From positions 4,092,001-4,156,000 of the forward strand of contig NZ_RJVJ01000001.1 in the NCBI RefSeq assembly GCF_003751605.1: 64,000 nucleotides of DNA, given 5' to 3'. The notes beneath the pieces are model-generated. The model worked only from the letters and a program-made list of their open reading frames with translations. It was not told where the DNA came from and ran no database searches. Of this stretch, positions 34,194 through 47,300 are shown in pieces. Position 1 is the stretch's first letter; each line of letters opens with the position of its first letter. A program made the translations under genes and the position numbers. Source of the DNA: Kitasatospora cineracea (GTDB lineage Bacteria > Actinomycetota > Actinomycetes > Streptomycetales > Streptomycetaceae).

Positions 34194-35174
34194 GTGAAGC
34201 GCCACCTCGTCTCCACCGCCGACCTCGGCCGCGACGACGCCCTGCTGATCCTGGACACCGCCGAGGAGCTCTCCCAGTTCTCCGGACGGGCCGTCAAGAA
34301 GCTGCCCACGCTGCGCGGGCGCACCGTCGTCAACCTGTTCTTCGAGGACTCCACCCGCACCAAGACCTCCTTCGAGGTCGCCGAGAAGCGGCTGTCCGCC
34401 GACGTCATCAACTTCTCCGCCAAGGGCTCCTCGGTCTCCAAGGGCGAGAGCCTCAAGGACACCGCGCTGACCCTGCAGGCGATGGGCGCCGACGCCGTGG
34501 TCATCCGGCACCACGCCTCCGGCGCGCCCGCCAGGCTGGCCGGCTCGGACTGGCTGCACGGCTCGGTGATCAACGCCGGCGACGGCACCCACGAGCACCC
34601 CACCCAGGCCCTGCTGGACGCCTTCACCCTGCGCCGCCACCTCAACCCGGGCGCCGGGCGGGACCTGGCCGGCCGCAAGGTCGCCATCGTCGGCGACATC
34701 CTGCACAGCCGGGTCGCCCGCTCCAACGTGCACCTGCTGACCACGCTCGGCGCCGAGGTCACCTTCGTCGCCCCGCCGACCCTGCTGCCGATCGGCATCG
34801 ACACCTGGCCGTGCGAGGTCTCCTACGACCTCGACAGCGTGCTGCCCAAGGCCGACGCGGTGATGATGCTGCGGGTCCAGCGCGAGCGGATGAACGCCGC
34901 GTTCTTCCCCACCGAGCGCGAGTACTCCCGCCGCTACGGGCTGGACGGCGCCCGGCTGGCCAGGCTGCCCGAGCACGCCATCGTGATGCACCCCGGCCCG
35001 ATGGTCCGCGGCATGGAGATCACCGCCGAGGTCGCCGACTCGCCGCGCTGCACCGTGGTCGAGCAGGTCGCCAACGGCGTCTCGGTCCGGATGGCCGTGC
35101 TCTACCTGCTGGTCGGCGGCGCCACCCTCGCCGACGCCCCCCGCACCACCGAACTCCCGGAGGCCGCCCAGTGA
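34194..35174 (+). CDS. pyrB: Aspartate carbamoyltransferase catalytic chain
   Basis: PyrB condenses carbamoyl phosphate with aspartate, the committed step of pyrimidine synthesis. The 326-residue protein has the carbamoyl-phosphate loop VNLFFEDSTRTKTSFEVAEK, the Lys-containing SAKGSSVSKGES, DGTHEHPTQALLDAFT and VMHPGPMVRGMEI. No regulatory chain gene (pyrI) is present, as expected in actinobacteria, where PyrB associates with PyrC. The GTG follows pyrR by 6 nt, and its stop overlaps pyrC (GTGA). Confidence 0.97.
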   Translation: MKRHLVSTADLGRDDALLILDTAEELSQFSGRAVKKLPTLRGRTVVNLFFEDSTRTKTSFEVAEKRLSADVINFSAKGSSVSKGESLKDTALTLQAMGADAVVIRHHASGAPARLAGSDWLHGSVINAGDGTHEHPTQALLDAFTLRRHLNPGAGRDLAGRKVAIVGDILHSRVARSNVHLLTTLGAEVTFVAPPTLLPIGIDTWPCEVSYDLDSVLPKADAVMMLRVQRERMNAAFFPTEREYSRRYGLDGARLARLPEHAIVMHPGPMVRGMEITAEVADSPRCTVVEQVANGVSVRMAVLYLLVGGATLADAPRTTELPEAAQ

Positions 35175-36463
35175 CCACCTACCTGATCCGCAACGCCCAG
35201 ATCCTCGGCGGCGCCCCCCAGGACATCCACATCGTCGACGGCGCCTTCGCCGCGATCGGCGAGGGCCTCGACGTCCGGGCCGACATCGACATCGACGCGC
35301 ACGGCCTGATCGCCCTGCCCGGCCTGGTCGACCTGCACACCCACCTGCGCGAGCCCGGCCGGGAGGACGCCGAGACCGTGCTCACCGGCACGCAGGCCGC
35401 CGCCATGGGCGGGTACACCGCGGTGCACGCGATGGCCAACACCTTCCCGGTCGCCGACAGCGCCGGCGTGGTCGAGCAGGTCTGGCGGCTGGGCCGCGAG
35501 TCCGGCTACTGCGACGTGCAGCCGGTCGGCGCCGTCACCGTCGGCCTGGAGGGCAAGCAGCTCGCCGAGCTCGGCGCGATGCACGACTCCGCCGCCGGGG
35601 TGCGGGTCTTCTCCGACGACGGCAAGTGCGTGGACGACGCGGTGATCATGCGCCGCGCGCTGGAGTACGTGAAGGCCTTCGACGGCGTGATCGCCCAGCA
35701 CGCCCAGGAGCCCCGGCTGACCGCCGGCGCCCAGATGAACGAGGGCACGGTCTCCGGCGAGCTCGGCCTCGGCGGCTGGCCCGCCGTCGCCGAGGAGTCG
35801 ATCATCGCCCGGGACGTGCTGCTCGCCGCGCACGTCGGCTCCCGGGTGCACATCTGCCACCTGTCCACCGCCGGGTCGGTCGAGATCGTCCGCTGGGCCA
35901 AGGGCAAGGGCTGGGACGTCACCGCCGAGGTCACCCCGCACCACCTGCTGCTCACCGACGAGCTGGTGCGCTCCTACGACCCGGTGTACAAGGTCAACCC
36001 GCCGCTGCGCACCGCCGCCGACGTCGAGGCGCTGCGCGAGGCGCTGGCCGACGGCACCATCGACGCCGTCGCCACCGACCACGCCCCGCACCCCGCGGAG
36101 GACAAGGACTGCGAGTGGGCGGTCGCCGCGATGGGCATGGTCGGGCTGGAGACCGCGCTGTCGGTCGTGCAGCAGACCATGGTCGACACCGGCCTGCTGA
36201 ACTGGGAGGGCGTCGCGGACCGGATGTCGCACCGGCCGGCCCGGATCGGGCGGCTGACCGGCCACGGACGGCCCATCTCGGTGGGCGAGCCTGCCAACCT
36301 GGTGCTGTTCGATCCCGCGTACCGTGGAGTCGTGAACCCCGACACCTTCGCCACCCGCTCCCGCAACACCCCGTACAAGGGCATGGACCTGCCCGGCCGG
36401 GTGCACGCCACCTTCCTGCGCGGCGAGGCCACCGTGCTGGCCGGCGAACTGGTCGAGCGCTGA
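35171..36463 (+). CDS. pyrC: Dihydroorotase
   Basis: PyrC cyclises carbamoyl aspartate. The 430-residue class I enzyme has metal ligands in LPGLVDLHTHLREPGRED, plus a His in VHICHLSTAGS and Asp in DAVATDHAPHPAEDK. SRNTPYKGMDLPGRVHATFL near the end is a family mark. The lysine of binuclear class I enzymes is not obvious, so a mononuclear or differently bridged site is possible. The GTG overlaps the pyrB stop, and the stop overlaps the next ATG (TGATG). Confidence 0.96.
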   Translation: MTTYLIRNAQILGGAPQDIHIVDGAFAAIGEGLDVRADIDIDAHGLIALPGLVDLHTHLREPGREDAETVLTGTQAAAMGGYTAVHAMANTFPVADSAGVVEQVWRLGRESGYCDVQPVGAVTVGLEGKQLAELGAMHDSAAGVRVFSDDGKCVDDAVIMRRALEYVKAFDGVIAQHAQEPRLTAGAQMNEGTVSGELGLGGWPAVAEESIIARDVLLAAHVGSRVHICHLSTAGSVEIVRWAKGKGWDVTAEVTPHHLLLTDELVRSYDPVYKVNPPLRTAADVEALREALADGTIDAVATDHAPHPAEDKDCEWAVAAMGMVGLETALSVVQQTMVDTGLLNWEGVADRMSHRPARIGRLTGHGRPISVGEPANLVLFDPAYRGVVNPDTFATRSRNTPYKGMDLPGRVHATFLRGEATVLAGELVER

Positions 36464-37020
36464 TGCCGCTCGCCACCGAGAAGGGCCACGTCACCGACTG
36501 GCCCGGGTACATCGGCGCGACGGTCGGCCTGCTGATCCTGATCGCGCTGGTGTACTGGCTGATGCGGCAGGGCTGGAACTGGCGGCGCACCCTCCAGTCC
36601 GACCTGCCCGAACCGCCCGCGGTGCCCGCGGAGACCGGCCCGGCGCTGCTGGCGGCGCCCGGCCGCTACCACGGCTCCACCACCGCCGGGAACTGGCTGG
36701 ACCGGGTCGTCGCGCACGGCCTCGGCACCCGCAGCCTGGCCGAACTGACCCTCACCGAGCGGGGCCTGCTGGCCCGCCGCCCCGGCGAGGCCGACCTGTG
36801 GATCCCCGCCGCGGCGCTCACCGGCGCCCGCACCGACTCCGGCATCGCCGGGAAGGTCGTGCCGAGCGGGCTGCTGGTGGTCGGCTGGACGCTCGGTGAC
36901 CGCGCCCTGGAGAGCGGGTTCCGGCTGGACGCCGCCGAGGGGCACGACGACTGGGTCGAAGCCGTCGAGGCACTAGTGACACGTACGAAGACGATGAAGA
37001 CGGAAGAGGCCGCCACATGA
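36463..37020 (+). CDS. Membrane protein with PH-like domain, between pyrC and carA
   Basis: A 185-residue protein with one N-terminal membrane helix (GYIGATVGLLILIALVYWLM, about residues 14-34) and a cytoplasmic domain of about 130 residues. That domain is rich in beta strands (LAELTLTERGLLARRPGEAD, then LWIPAAALTGARTDSGIAGK), resembling a bacterial PH-like fold. The same position between pyrC and carA is occupied by a similar protein in other actinobacteria, including mycobacteria. Its role is unknown. It overlaps both neighbours (TGATG and ATGA), so it is strictly co-expressed with pyrimidine synthesis. Confidence 0.8.
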   Translation: MPLATEKGHVTDWPGYIGATVGLLILIALVYWLMRQGWNWRRTLQSDLPEPPAVPAETGPALLAAPGRYHGSTTAGNWLDRVVAHGLGTRSLAELTLTERGLLARRPGEADLWIPAAALTGARTDSGIAGKVVPSGLLVVGWTLGDRALESGFRLDAAEGHDDWVEAVEALVTRTKTMKTEEAAT

Positions 37021-38166
37021 CCGCACCTGCCCCCACCACGCAGCGCACCAGGCGGGAGCGAGTGCCCGCCGTGCTCGTCCTGGAGGACGGCCGGACCTTC
37101 CGCGGCCAGGCGTACGGCGCGGTCGGCGAGACCTTCGGCGAGGCGGTCTTCAACACCGGCATGTCCGGCTACCAGGAGACCCTGACCGACCCGTCCTACC
37201 ACCGCCAGGTGGTCGTGATGACCGCCCCGCAGATCGGCAACACCGGCTGGAACGACGAGGACGACGAGTCGCAGCAGATCTGGGTGTCCGGCTACGTGGT
37301 CCGCGACCCCTCCCGGGTCGCCTCCAACTGGCGCTCGCAGCGCTCGCTGGACGAGGAGCTGGAGCGCCAGGGCGTCGTCGGCATCAGCGGGATCGACACC
37401 CGCGCGCTCACCCGCCACCTGCGCGAGCGCGGCGCGATGCGGGTCGGCATCTTCTCCGGGCCGGCCGTCGCCGACCAGGCGGCGCTGCTGGCCAAGGTGC
37501 AGCAGGCCCCGGAGATGAAGGGCGCCGACCTGTGCGCCGAGGTCGCCACCAAGGAGGCCTACGTCGTCCCGGCGATCGGCGAGAAGAAGTTCACCGTCGC
37601 CGCCGTGGACCTGGGCATCAAGGGCATGACCCCGCACCGGATGGCCGAGCGCGGCATCGAGGTGCACGTGCTGCCCGCGAACAGCTCGGTGGAGGACATC
37701 TACGCCGTGCAGCCCGACGGCGTGTTCTTCTCCAACGGCCCCGGCGACCCGGCCACCGCCGACCGCCAGGTCGAGGTGCTGCGCGGCGTGCTGGCGAAGA
37801 AGACCCCGTTCTTCGGCATCTGCTTCGGCAACCAGCTGCTGGGCCGGGCCCTCGGGTTCGGCACCTACAAGCTCAAGTACGGCCACCGCGGCATCAACCA
37901 GCCGGTGCAGGACCGCAGCACCGGCAAGGTCGAGGTGACCGCGCACAACCACGGCTTCGCCGTGAACGCGCCGCTGGACCAGGTGAGCGACACCCCCTTC
38001 GGGCGGGTCGAGGTCTCCCACGTCTGCCTCAACGACGACGTGGTCGAGGGCCTGCAGGCACTCGACATCCCCGCCTTCAGCGTGCAGTACCACCCCGAAG
38101 CGGCAGCCGGCCCGCACGACGCCGCCTACCTCTTCGACCGCTTCGTCCAGCTCATGGAGGGCCAGC

Positions 38167-38174
<8 letters not shown>
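37017..38174 (+). CDS. carA: Carbamoyl-phosphate synthase small (glutaminase) subunit
   Basis: CarA hydrolyses glutamine and channels ammonia to CarB. The 385-residue protein has the N-terminal small-chain domain (LEDGRTFRGQAYGAVGETFG, then EAVFNTGMSGYQETLTDPSY) and a class I amidotransferase domain with Cys269 in FFGICFGNQLLGRA. The His-Glu pair is in YHPEAAAGPHDAAYLFDRF. It overlaps the membrane protein by ATGA and carB by 8 nt. Confidence 0.97.
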
Positions 38175-41475
<3,301 letters not shown>

Positions 41476-41484
41476 GTCGAAACC

Positions 41485-41523
41485 GTGGGGGGCACACCGG
41501 TCCGGTTGCCGGGTGCCCCCCAC
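41485..41523 (+). terminator. Hairpin between carB and pyrD
   Basis: GTGGGGGGCAC (41485-41495) pairs perfectly with GTGCCCCCCAC (41513-41523), with an inner CCGG stem. It could partially terminate or protect the carB message inside the operon. No promoter is obvious behind it. Confidence 0.6.
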
Positions 41524-41577
41524 GTCCATGTCCAGGCCCGGTCCGGCTCGGTTCGGCTGATGGAGGTCCAACCCGCG

Positions 41578-42675
<1,098 letters not shown>

Positions 42676-43023
42676 CCGGTAGCCGGTAGCCGGTAGCTGC
42701 TGGCCGCCAGCCGCTGGCCGCGGGGGCGGTTGGGGGAGTGGGGCGGGCCTGTCGGCGCGGCTGCGGGGCGTCGGGTGCGCGAGGATCGGGGACGCGGTGG
42801 GGAAGGGCAGCTGGTAGCCGCCAGCGCCAGCCGCTGGCCGCGGGGGCGGGTGGGGGAGCGGGGCGGGCCTGTCGGCGCGGCTGCGGGCCTTCGGGTGCGC
42901 GAGGATCGGGGGCGCGGTGGGTGGAGGGCAGCCGGTGGCCGCCGGCTGCGGGGGCGGGGCGGTGGGGTAGGAGCTGGGCGGGACGGCCGTCTTGGCGGCG
43001 GGCGCGGAGGAAGGGACGGCGGG

Positions 43024-43833
43024 ATGGCCAATCCGGTGGTGGCCCGGGCCGAGGTGCTCGGGGTCCGGGCCGACGGGCCCGGCCGGCGGGTCACGGTGCG
43101 CTGTGCGACGGCGGCGGCCCGGTTCCGGCCGGGGCACTTCGCGGCCCTCGCCGCTCCCGGGGGGAGCGCCGACGTGCTGCGCCGGGCCGTGCCGATCCTG
43201 CGCGCCGACGGCGAGGACCTCGACCTGCTGCTGCCCGCCGACCCGCCGGCCGTCCTCGACCTGATCGCCCCGCTCGGCACGCCCTACCCGCAGCCCGACA
43301 CCCCCGGCTGCGCGCTGCTGCTCGGCGAGGACACCGCTGCCGGACCGCTGCTCGCCCTCGCCGAACAGCTGCTCGCGGGCGGCAGCCAGGTCGCCTTCGT
43401 GCTCGCCGCGCCGACCGCCGGGCGCCTGTACGGCGTCGACGCGGCCCGCGAGCTCACCGCCGACGTCCTGCTGCTCACCGCGGACGGCAGTGCCGGGCTC
43501 CCGCTCGGCGAGGACCCGGCCGGGCTGGTCGACCAGGCCCTGCGCGCGCTCTACGCCGACCTGCTGTACACCGCCGCCTCGCCCGGGCTCTCCGCGGCGG
43601 CGGTCGGCGCCGCGACCCTGCGCGGGGTGCGCAGTTGGACGGCGGTGGGCGCGGAACTGCCCTGCGGCACCGGGCTGTGCCTGGGCTGCGTGCTGCCGGT
43701 GCGTGACGCGGACGGCGTCAGCCGGCTGGTGCGGGCCTGCACCGAGGGGCCGGTCTTCGACGGCGCCCGGGTCCGCTGGGGCGGGCTGGGCACCGTACCG
43801 GCGGACGTGGAAGGGGCGGGGGTGATCGCGTGA
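43024..43833 (+). CDS. PyrK-like electron-transfer protein (dihydroorotate dehydrogenase B subunit family)
   Basis: A 269-residue protein with the layout of PyrK: an N-terminal ferredoxin-reductase-like barrel (FRPGHFAALAAPGGSADVLR), a nucleotide-binding half (PGCALLLGEDTAAGPLLALA) and a C-terminal 2Fe-2S domain. The four cluster cysteines are kept: Cys214, Cys219, Cys222 and Cys239 (LPCGTGLCLGCVLPVRDADG, then CTEGPVFDGARV). The FAD-binding RPISI-type box is altered to RRAVPILRADGED, and the NAD-binding glycines are weak. PyrK normally passes electrons from class 1B DHODH to NAD. The ATG follows GGAAGGG, and the stop overlaps the next gene (GTGA). Its presence beside a class 2 pyrD is unusual. 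Confidence 0.82.
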   Translation: MANPVVARAEVLGVRADGPGRRVTVRCATAAARFRPGHFAALAAPGGSADVLRRAVPILRADGEDLDLLLPADPPAVLDLIAPLGTPYPQPDTPGCALLLGEDTAAGPLLALAEQLLAGGSQVAFVLAAPTAGRLYGVDAARELTADVLLLTADGSAGLPLGEDPAGLVDQALRALYADLLYTAASPGLSAAAVGAATLRGVRSWTAVGAELPCGTGLCLGCVLPVRDADGVSRLVRACTEGPVFDGARVRWGGLGTVPADVEGAGVIA

Positions 43834-44810
43834 CGGACCGTCAGGACGTCGACCTGACCGCGCCGTTGGGGTCCGGGACGGTGCCGAACCCGTTGTCCAC
43901 CGCGGCGGGGTGCGCCGGGTTCGGGCGGGAGCTGGCGCGGTTCGTGCCCTTGGACGAGCTGGGGACGCTGACCACGCGGACGGTGCTGCCGCGGGCGGGG
44001 GCCGGGTTGCCGGGGCCGCGGATCGTCGCGGTGCCGGGCGGGGTGCTGAACGCCGTGGGCGGCCAGCAGCCGGGCATCGACGGGTTCCTGCGGCGCGAGC
44101 TGCCCTGGCTGGCGGAGCGGGGGGTGCGCACCGTGGTGTCGATCGGCGGGCACCGGCTGGAGGACTTCGCGGAGCTGGCCGCCCGGCTGGCGGGGCGGGA
44201 TGGGGTGCGCGGCCTGGAGCTGAACCTGTCCGCGCCGGGCGCCGCCGACCGGGGGCTGCTGTTCGCGGCCAACCCGGCGGTCAGCTACGACGTGGTCGCC
44301 GCGGTGAGGGCCGCCGCGCCCGGGCTGCCGGTCTACGCCAAGCTGGCCCCCGACCAGGGGTCGGTCACCGAGGTCGCGGCCGCCTGCGTGGCGGCCGGGG
44401 CCGACGGCCTGTCGATGGTCAACACCGCCCGGGGCATGGCCATCGACCTGGACGCCCGCCGTCCCGCCCTGGGCGCGCCCGGCGGCCTGGGCGGCCTGTC
44501 CGGGCCGGCGCTGCGGCCGATCGCGGTGCGCTGCGTGTTCCAGGTGCACGCCGGGATGCGGGCCGGGCGGATGCCGACGGTGCCGATCCTCGCCATGGGC
44601 GGGGTGCGCACCGGCCGGGACGCCCTGGAGTTCACCCTGGCCGGCGCGTCCGGCGTCGCGGTCGGCTCGGAGCTGCTGCGCGACCCGACCGCACCGCTGC
44701 GGATCCTCGACGAACTGCGGACGGAGCTCGCCGAGCGCGGCTTCGCCGCCTACACCGACGCGGTGGGGCTCGCCCACCGCACCACCACGACGGAAGACGG
44801 AAGACAGTAG
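43830..44810 (+). CDS. Class 1-type dihydroorotate dehydrogenase homologue with altered active site
   Basis: A 326-residue TIM-barrel flavoprotein similar to PyrD of class 1B: PNPLSTAAGCAGFGRELARF, then VYAKLAPDQGSVTEVAAACV, then AMGGVRTGRDALEFTLAGAS. In the substrate loop the family reads N-x-S-C-P-N; here it is NLSAPG, so the catalytic Cys is Ala135 and the orotate-binding Asn is Gly137. The phosphate-binding glycines for FMN are kept. The enzyme probably keeps flavin but not normal dihydroorotate oxidation. It is coupled to the PyrK-like gene (GTGA) and lies 0 nt before pyrF. A different substrate, or decay after the class 2 enzyme took over, are the two readings. Confidence 0.82.
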   Translation: MTDRQDVDLTAPLGSGTVPNPLSTAAGCAGFGRELARFVPLDELGTLTTRTVLPRAGAGLPGPRIVAVPGGVLNAVGGQQPGIDGFLRRELPWLAERGVRTVVSIGGHRLEDFAELAARLAGRDGVRGLELNLSAPGAADRGLLFAANPAVSYDVVAAVRAAAPGLPVYAKLAPDQGSVTEVAAACVAAGADGLSMVNTARGMAIDLDARRPALGAPGGLGGLSGPALRPIAVRCVFQVHAGMRAGRMPTVPILAMGGVRTGRDALEFTLAGASGVAVGSELLRDPTAPLRILDELRTELAERGFAAYTDAVGLAHRTTTTEDGRQ

Positions 44811-45650
44811 ATGACTGACAGCACGCCCTTCGGTGCCCGCCTGCGGACCGCCCTCGACACCCGGGGCCAGCTCTGCGTCGGCATCGACCCGCACGCCTCG
44901 CTGCTCACCGCCTGGGGGTTGAACGACGACCTGGCCGGGCTGGAGACCTTCTCCCGCACCGTGGTCGAGGCGCTGGCGGACCGGGTCGCGGTGCTCAAGC
45001 CGCAGTCCGCGTTCTTCGAGCGCTTCGGCAGCCGCGGCATCGCGGTCCTGGAGCGCTCGGTGGCCGAGGCCCGGGCGGCCGGGGCGCTGGTGCTGATGGA
45101 CGCCAAGCGCGGCGACATCGGTTCGACCATGGCCGCGTACGCCGAGACCTTCCTGTCCCCGGACAGCCCGCTGTTCTCGGACGCGCTCACCGTCAGCCCG
45201 TACCTGGGCTTCGGTTCGCTGCAGCCGGCCGTGGACCTGGCGCACGCCAACGGGTGTGGGCTGTTCGCGCTGGCGCTGACCTCCAACCCGGAGGGGCACG
45301 AGGTGCAGCGCGCGGTCGGGGCGGACGGGCAGAGCGTGGCGCAGGCGGTGCTGCGGCGGCTGGCGGCGGAGAACGCGGGCGCCGAGCCGCTGGGGTCGTT
45401 CGGCGCGGTGGTCGGCGCGACGCTCGCCGACGCCGGGGTGGACCTGGCGATCAACGGCCCGCTGCTGGCCCCCGGGGTGGGCGCGCAGGGCGCCACCGCG
45501 GCCGACCTGCCGCGGGTCTTCGGCGACCAGGTGCGCAACGTGGTGCCCTCGGTGAGCCGCGACGTGCTCCGGCACGGGCCGTCGGTGGCGGCGCTGCGAC
45601 AGGCCGCGCAGGCGTTCGTCAACGATGTGAGGGGCGTCACAAACGCGTGA
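44811..45650 (+). CDS. pyrF: Orotidine 5'-phosphate decarboxylase (type 2)
   Basis: PyrF decarboxylates OMP to UMP. The 279-residue protein is of the longer type 2 form found in actinobacteria. The catalytic Asp-x-Lys-x-x-Asp is in LVLMDAKRGDIGSTMAAYAE; other marks are LCVGIDPHASLL, VAVLKPQSAFFERFG and FALALTSNPEG. The ATG immediately follows the stop of the preceding gene. It is the last gene of the pyr operon: a T-rich hairpin lies 41 nt downstream. Confidence 0.96.
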   Translation: MTDSTPFGARLRTALDTRGQLCVGIDPHASLLTAWGLNDDLAGLETFSRTVVEALADRVAVLKPQSAFFERFGSRGIAVLERSVAEARAAGALVLMDAKRGDIGSTMAAYAETFLSPDSPLFSDALTVSPYLGFGSLQPAVDLAHANGCGLFALALTSNPEGHEVQRAVGADGQSVAQAVLRRLAAENAGAEPLGSFGAVVGATLADAGVDLAINGPLLAPGVGAQGATAADLPRVFGDQVRNVVPSVSRDVLRHGPSVAALRQAAQAFVNDVRGVTNA

Positions 45651-45690
45651 GCATCGGGCCGCCAACTCGGTTGATTTGACCGGAAAACTC

Positions 45691-45720
45691 CCAGGTCGGC
45701 CCCTGCTGACCTGGACTTTT
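45691..45720 (+). terminator. Terminator of the pyr operon
   Basis: CCAGGTC (45691-45697) pairs with GACCTGG (45708-45714), followed by ACTTTT and a second T-rich run. It is one of the few here with a real T tract. Confidence 0.7.
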
Positions 45721-45732
45721 CGTGTTCTTTTC

Positions 45733-45761
45733 CTGACGCGGCGGCCCAAGTTGGGTAGTGT
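45733..45761 (+). promoter_or_regulatory. Promoter for sIHF
   Basis: CTGACG (45733-45738), 17-nt spacer, TAGTGT (45756-45761); +1 near 45768 gives a leader of about 110 nt. Confidence 0.45.
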
Positions 45762-45879
45762 CCGGCGGTAGGACGCCAGTTGGCGGTGGTCACGGCCACC
45801 TCCGCAGGTCAGAGCCTGTGGCGTCCGGGCACCACCAAGTCATGGCTCATCCCTTCCATCCACACCTGAGGTGAACGGC

Positions 45880-46206
45880 GTGGCTCTTCCGCCCCTTACT
45901 CCCGAACAGCGCACCGCCGCGCTCGCCAAGGCCGCCGAGGCTCGCCGGAAGCGTGCCGACGTCAAGAACCGGCTGAAGCACTCGGGCGCCTCGCTGCACG
46001 ACGTCATCAAGGCCGGCAAGTCCGACGACGAGGTCATCGGCAAGATGAAGGTCTCCGCCCTGCTGGAGTCCCTGCCGGGTGTCGGCAAGGTGCGCGCCAA
46101 GCAGATCATGGAGCGCCTCGGCATCTCCGAGAGCCGTCGCGTGCGCGGCCTCGGTACGAACCAGATCGCCTCCCTGGAGCGGGAGTTCGGCGGCGCGGCC
46201 TCCTGA
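45880..46206 (+). CDS. sihf: Integration host factor, actinobacterial type (sIHF)
   Basis: sIHF is a nucleoid protein that bends DNA and affects sporulation and antibiotic production in Streptomyces; the mycobacterial homologue mIHF is essential. The 108-residue protein begins at GTG with ALPPLTPEQRTAALAKAAEA. It contains the conserved KNRLKHSGASLHDVIKAGKS and MKVSALLESLPGVGKVRAKQ; the last includes the helix-two-turn-helix DNA-binding element. It ends GTNQIASLEREFGGAAS. GAGGTG lies 6-7 nt before 45880; an upstream GTG (45871) lacks such a site. It is unrelated to the alpha/beta IHF of enterobacteria. Confidence 0.95.
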   Translation: MALPPLTPEQRTAALAKAAEARRKRADVKNRLKHSGASLHDVIKAGKSDDEVIGKMKVSALLESLPGVGKVRAKQIMERLGISESRRVRGLGTNQIASLEREFGGAAS

Positions 46207-46242
46207 TCGGAGGCCGGTGTCGGCGGAACGTCCGCGATCCGG

Positions 46243-46248
46243 GATAAT
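46243..46248 (+). promoter_or_regulatory. -10 element GATAAT for leaderless gmk
   Basis: GATAAT ends 7 nt before the ATG at 46255, so +1 coincides with the start codon; no ribosome-binding site is present between. Confidence 0.5.
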
Positions 46249-46254
46249 CGGTAC

Positions 46255-46812
46255 ATGAGTGAGCGTCCGCGGCTGACCGTGCTCTCCGGCCCCTCCGGGG
46301 TCGGCAAGAGCACGGTCGTCGCTCATATGAGGAAGCAGTTCCCCGAGGTCTGGCTGTCGGTGTCGGCGACGACCCGGCACCCGCGCCCCGGTGAGCGCGA
46401 CGGCGTGCAGTACCACTTCGTCGACCACGAGCAGTTCGACAAGCTGGTGGCCAACGGCGAGCTGCTGGAGTGGGCGGTCTTCGCCGGGAACCGGTACGGG
46501 ACGCCGCGGCAGGCCGTGCTCGACAAGCTCGACAAGGGCGAGCCGGTGCTGCTGGAGATCGACCTCCAGGGGGCCCGGCAGGTCAAGGAGTCGATGCCCG
46601 AGGCGCAGCTGGTCTTCCTGGCCCCGCCGAGCTGGGACGAGCTGGTCCGCCGGCTCACCGGCCGGGGCACCGAGCCGCAGGACGTCATCGACGAGCGGCT
46701 GGCGGTGGCGAAGGTCGAACTGGCCGCCGAGGCGGAGTTCGACACGACCCTTGTCAACACCTCCGTCGAGCAGGTAGCGGCCGAACTGCTAGCCTTGCTC
46801 GGTGTAGCCTGA
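46255..46812 (+). CDS. gmk: Guanylate kinase
   Basis: Gmk phosphorylates GMP to GDP. The 185-residue protein has Walker A LSGPSGVGKSTVVAHM near residue 10. The GMP-binding stretch is SATTRHPRPGERDGVQYHFV, and LEIDLQGARQVKESMPEAQL carries the Walker B-like Asp. The lid region is RRLTGRGTEPQDVIDERL. It is likely transcribed from its own leaderless promoter. rpoZ follows after 52 nt, as in other actinobacteria. Confidence 0.97.
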   Translation: MSERPRLTVLSGPSGVGKSTVVAHMRKQFPEVWLSVSATTRHPRPGERDGVQYHFVDHEQFDKLVANGELLEWAVFAGNRYGTPRQAVLDKLDKGEPVLLEIDLQGARQVKESMPEAQLVFLAPPSWDELVRRLTGRGTEPQDVIDERLAVAKVELAAEAEFDTTLVNTSVEQVAAELLALLGVA

Positions 46813-46864
46813 CCGGATCGGCTGCATCCAGCCGATACCCGTAAACCACTTCGGAAGGTTCAGC

Positions 46865-47131
46865 GTGTCCTCTTCGATGACCGCGCCCGAGGGCATCATC
46901 AACCCGCCGATCGACGAGCTGCTCGAGGCCACCGACTCCAAGTACAGCCTGGTGATCTACGCGGCCAAGCGCGCCCGCCAGATCAACGCGTACTACTCGC
47001 AGCTGGGCGAGGGCCTGCTCGAGTACGTCGGCCCGCTGGTCGACACCCACGTGCACGAGAAGCCGCTGTCGATCGCGCTGCGCGAGATCAACGCCGGCCT
47101 GCTCACCGCCGAGGCGGTCGAGGGCGCCTGA
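46865..47131 (+). CDS. rpoZ: RNA polymerase omega subunit
   Basis: Omega helps assemble the beta' subunit. In Streptomyces its loss impairs secondary metabolism and morphology. The 88-residue protein contains IINPPIDELLEATDSKYSLV, then IYAAKRARQINAYYSQLGEG, the conserved core. GGAAGG lies 8 nt before the GTG at 46865; a downstream ATG (MTAPEG) is possible. It sits between gmk and coaBC. Confidence 0.96.
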   Translation: MSSSMTAPEGIINPPIDELLEATDSKYSLVIYAAKRARQINAYYSQLGEGLLEYVGPLVDTHVHEKPLSIALREINAGLLTAEAVEGA

Positions 47132-47300
47132 GCCCCCGAGAGTCCCTGCAGGGCCCGTTCCGATGCCGTCCGGCGTCGGGGCGGGCCCTGCGGCCGTGTG
47201 CGGCCCGGTGTGCCCGGCGGCACGTCGCAGCCGTGCGCTGATGGGCCGTAAGGTGGGCGCGAGCCCGTCGCAGTGCCGTGATGAAGGAGAGCCGACCGTC

